A DNA stretch of 64,000 nucleotides from Trametes villosa (taxonomy: Eukaryota > Basidiomycota > Agaricomycetes > Polyporales > Polyporaceae). The position numbers were made by a program, and so were the translations under genes. Shown here in pieces: positions 61,069-64,000 of this stretch. The notes under the pieces were generated by a model, which was given only the letters and a program-made list of their open reading frames with translations, ran no database searches and was not told the origin of the DNA. How positions within the stretch are numbered: position 1 is the first letter of the stretch; every line of letters begins with the position of its first letter. The stretch covers positions 7,836,001-7,900,000 of the forward strand of contig PUDQ02000001.1 in NCBI GenBank assembly GCA_002964805.2, in the 5' to 3' direction.

Positions 61069-62881
61069 ATGAACTCGACTGCGAGCGGAAATTCTACGAC
61101 TTCGGGCTCGCCGTATGGCCGGCCTGACCACTTGACCGCGGGACCCATCCTGATACAGGGATTTCTGCAGTACCTGTGTCAAGGTATGTTCCCTCTGGTG
61201 TCATACAGCGTCGGCAGCCGGCTCATCGGCCGCGGCTTCACAGGAGTCATCATCTCACAAGTAGGCCTAGCGAGTGACCACTGTCCGGTCATAGCAGGGC
61301 TGATGCCGTATTAGACCTTGAAGTTCTATCGCCGGTGGCAGGACGACCCAATATCTTTGCGGGTATACGTCGTCGCAGTGCTCGTCCTTTCCATGTGAGC
61401 GCCCCACTGCTGCCGTTGTGTCAGTATGCGCTTACATTATACAGCCTACAGACCGTCCTGGAGAGTTATAAGACATGGATAGCGACCATCATCGGCAAGC
61501 ACTGGGTATGTCTCTGCCCCTTCCGACTGCGTAAACCGCGTTTTTGTTCCTTCTTAACCTTTCCGGCCAGTGGACCAGCAACTTCCACAACGCCGAATTC
61601 TTTCTGAACTCAGTCATATGTACGACGTGTGAAGTATTTCTCGTCCGTCGATGTTACAGGGCGAGTGCTTCCCAGTATGGTCCCCGTTTACGCAGTATCT
61701 GACTATCTCAATGCCGCCAGATTGCTCAACGGAACGTGCTGGTATTGATATACCTATGCGCACTCCTTGTCGTGGCAATGGTAGCCAGCGTGATTCTGGT
61801 ATGTCCTGCAGTGGATTCATAGTGCCATGACTGACCACGCGGACGTGACGTGCTACAGACAGTCCGCATTGCCCAATTCATTGGGCCATCGTCTCAGCAG
61901 GGGACGGCAGACGTGCGTGATTTTCGACGCCTTTGCTTATGGCGACGCATTGACGTCGCCGGTCAGCCGCTGCATGCTAGCATATACGCATACCCGCTTT
62001 GGGTATACGCGACGCTCGCCACGGCGCTCTCGCTCACCACGATCCGTGAGTACTAGGGTGGTACTCTCTGCTTCCTGACCCTCATTCTCACCGCGGCCTC
62101 GCTCATCCCTGCCACCAGTGTCCGTATCCCTGTGGCGCACGCGCACCGGCCTGCTCCACCTCGACCGCACCCTGAACCACATCATCTTCATCACCTTCGA
62201 GTCCTCCGTCCTGCCCGCCACCTGCATGCTCGCCTCCGCCATCCTCTACTCCCTGCGCGACGCGCAGGGCCTCACGCTCCACACCACCCCGCACCACCAC
62301 CACTCCGCGTCCGCGTCCGCGGGCGGCGCGGCGTTCGTGCCGCGGCGCGGGCAGACGCTCCACCTCGACCTCTTCTTCGCGATCCTCACGGGCAAGCTGT
62401 ACACGCTCGGCATCCTCCGCACGCTCAACTCGCGCACGCAGTTCCGCGCGGGCCTGCACACGAGCCACCTCGGCCGCCGCTCGCTCACCGCCTGGGACTG
62501 GGGCGCCGCCGAGCGCGCCGCCGCGCGTCCGAGCTGGGCCGGCTCGGGGATCGACCCGCGCGACAGCGCCGGGGGCCCCGGCGCGGCGCCCGTCCCGTGG
62601 TCGAGAAGCGGCAGCGCGGGCGAGGACGGCGCGTTCCGGTCGTCGGACGAGACGATGCGCTCGTCGATGTCGATGTCGATATCCTCGGATCGCCTTTCGC
62701 TGCAGGTGCGCCGTGCAGCCGTCCCGTTCCGTTCGTACTGCGTGCGCGCGGGCTGACGTCGCGCTCCTCTTTGCAGACCATCCCCTCTGTGCATTACACG
62801 CCGCCGAAGGCCGGGAAGTCGTTCTCGCGCGGGTCGTATGCCCACCCCGAGCACGCGGGGGCGTGGCCGCGCCCGCCTTGA
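61069..62881 (+). CDS. DUF6534 multi-pass membrane protein
   Basis: Starts MNSTASGNSTTSGSPYGRPD and has many short exons. Membrane-like segments include LKFYRR..ISLRVYVVAVLVLS, LVLIYLCALLVVAMVASVIL, AYPLWVYATLATALSLTTI and IIFITFESSVLPATCMLASA. The C-terminal domain (about 62119-62450) has VSLWRTRTGLLHLDRTLNHI and, after a His/Ala/Gly-rich insert, LHLDLFFAILTGKLYTLGIL followed by RTLNSRTQFR. The pattern (R-T-G hxxxD...hN.hI, then KLYxxxxLxxLNSR) is the DUF6534 domain found in large families of seven-TM-like proteins in mushroom-forming fungi; function unknown. The tail is Ser-rich, and after an intron the end reads HPEHAGAWPRPP. The N-terminal exon joins (61180-61860) are tentative. Confidence 0.72.
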
Positions 62882-63174
62882 GCTGACGAATGGGCCTTGA
62901 CGACCTTACGTTCGTCCCCGGGTGATGTACTGCTTTGCAGGCGTTTTGTTCTGCCCCTTCGGGTCGCGGTGCTAGCAGTCACGGACATACAGAGATGATT
63001 GGACTTGGACTCGTACAGCATGTGTACTATCACTCTAGAGCTAGATTCGTCCCTGGCTCGTAAAAATAAAGCTTCATCCTCACGCATGTCAAAGAACGCC
63101 TTACCTGAGCCGAAGTCGACGCATGGGGCGTGGCCAATTTTTCTGCGCCTGCTCCTCGTACATACCACGCGTCC
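62882..63174. other. 3' flank of the DUF6534 gene
   Basis: 293 bp of mostly non-coding sequence. Nothing recognised. Confidence 0.4.
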
Positions 63175-63913
63175 CTACGGCAAAGCCACTAGCGCCACCG
63201 CCCAGTTTACAGTCCGTATAAAAGACGTACTGCGTAGCGCCACGCGCATACACTGTGCCCCCGGGGATGACGACAGAATGGGGGTAGCGAGGCGTCCGGG
63301 GTTGTGTCCACGCAAGCCAGGCGGCGGGCGACATTCGGAACAAGTGCTGTATGGAGTTCGCAGATAGCGTCCGGCGAGCATGCGTTTGTCCACAAGTTGT
63401 CGTTCGCGGTGGAGCAAGCTCTCGGGCGGGCATAGTATGATGGGGTTCTCATAAGCAGCTGCGCTCCAGGCAGGGGCGAAACGAAGGCGTTCGGGCAGCA
63501 GGGTGCATATATGCCTGTGAATAGATGTGAGTGTTAGCAACGAAGGCGACAACCAAACTCAAAGCCATCACCTACGGATCCGCCAGTACCCGCCGACCGC
63601 CACTGCCCTAGTTCATGACCAAGTATACATCTCGTCGTACGCCAGCATCATGGACGCTCTGTTCACAATTGCACCTCCGGTCCCGGTCGACGAACCTGCC
63701 GGGGACGTCCTGTACGATTGCGAAACCGGGGGCAGTACCGGAGCCTGCATCATTGCTTGACGCACCGCGTCGGCCGATTGGGTAAGTGGCAGCATCTCGT
63801 GGCGGTTCGAGGAACTGATACGGACCGCGATTTGTCTCCGTAGACGTGCCAAAGTCGCTGTCTACCTCGACATAGATTGAGCGTTGGACCATCGCCGTCG
63901 TATTCGCTGGCAT
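63175..63913 (-). CDS. Weak candidate gene at window end, unrecognised
   Basis: An ATG at 63913 opens MPANTTAMVQRSIYVEVDSD. A second frame carries MLPLTQSADAVRQAMMQAPV and SMMLAYDE. After a possible intron with a TTCACAG acceptor near 63491 the frame continues ICTLLPERLRFAPAWSAAAY and ends WAVALVALP at 63175. The connection between the first two frames is not resolved. No domain seen. The opposite strand (63527-63760) is also open, so this may be chance. Confidence 0.22.
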
Positions 63914-64000
63914 CTAGAAGGGGAAGAGCTGTCGAGACTCGAGAGTTTCGGTCAGCCTTAGCATAGACAAGGGCCAGTCAGGTTGGAGCACTGTGGGAGT
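63914..64000. other. Window edge
   Basis: The last 87 bases show no supported feature. Confidence 0.3.

Overview
The window is nuclear DNA of a filamentous basidiomycete, most likely an Agaricomycete and perhaps a Polyporales-type wood-decay fungus. This rests on GC-rich exons, very short introns (about 48-57 nt, occasionally longer) with GT/GC...AG borders and CTAAC-like branch points, dense gene packing with UTRs of one to a few hundred bases, and several families typical of mushrooms (DUF6534 membrane protein, CipC/DUF3759, polyporopepsin-like aspartic protease). I saw no rRNA genes, CRISPR arrays, bacterial genes, intact transposons or viral genes. tRNA genes could not be excluded by eye.

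Layout. 1-2280: 3' end of a Tra1-type PIKK gene (+) converging on a BRD8/Bdc1-like bromodomain gene (-), both NuA4-type acetyltransferase subunits. 2664-6549: vacuolar aspartic protease (+) and a DCAF-like WD40 gene (+). 7374-12299: Ctk1/CDK12-like kinase (+) converging on COP9 signalosome subunit 4 (-). 12860-18080: a long uncharacterised gene (+) whose middle is an array of small phase-1 exons, each encoding a Tyr-Pro-rich repeat. 18419-23328: Rdh54/RAD54B recombination translocase (+) with a doubled N-terminal module. 23471-25745: two tandem PUB-domain genes (-). 26155-29650: patatin-type triacylglycerol lipase (-). 29651-31395: poorly defined region with an unrecognised candidate gene. 31396-34265: CipC-like small protein (+) and a mitochondrial BCKD/PDH-kinase-like gene (+). 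34820-38602: disordered PPxY protein (+) and NDR-family kinase Cbk1/Orb6 (+), the latter carrying a 41-bp insertion. 39162-43846: PX/DUF3818 protein (-) and a conserved hypothetical (-). 44257-45706: CCDC47/DUF1682 ER protein (+). 45901-49639: STB6-like protein (-). 50152-53772: WG/GW-repeat protein (+) and a one-TM coiled-coil protein (+). 53963-54538: uncharacterised basidiomycete-type protein (-). 55230-59308: ribosomal protein L35/uL29 (+) and a GCK-family kinase of the Kic1/Nak1 type (+). 61069-62881: DUF6534 membrane protein (+). The last kilobase holds only a weak candidate.

Most genes are housekeeping or signalling genes with no operon-like logic. Two pairs share a pathway: tra1 and the bromodomain gene (NuA4), and the NDR kinase with the GCK kinase about 18 kb away (RAM/MOR morphogenesis network). 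The most unusual structures are the symmetric-exon repeat gene, the 18-nt microexons shared by the two PUB genes, the GC-AG intron inside the protease catalytic triplet, the WG/GW-rich protein, and the broken-looking helix C region of the NDR kinase.

Exon boundaries were read by eye from splice consensus and reading-frame continuity. Gene ends are generally firmer than individual introns.
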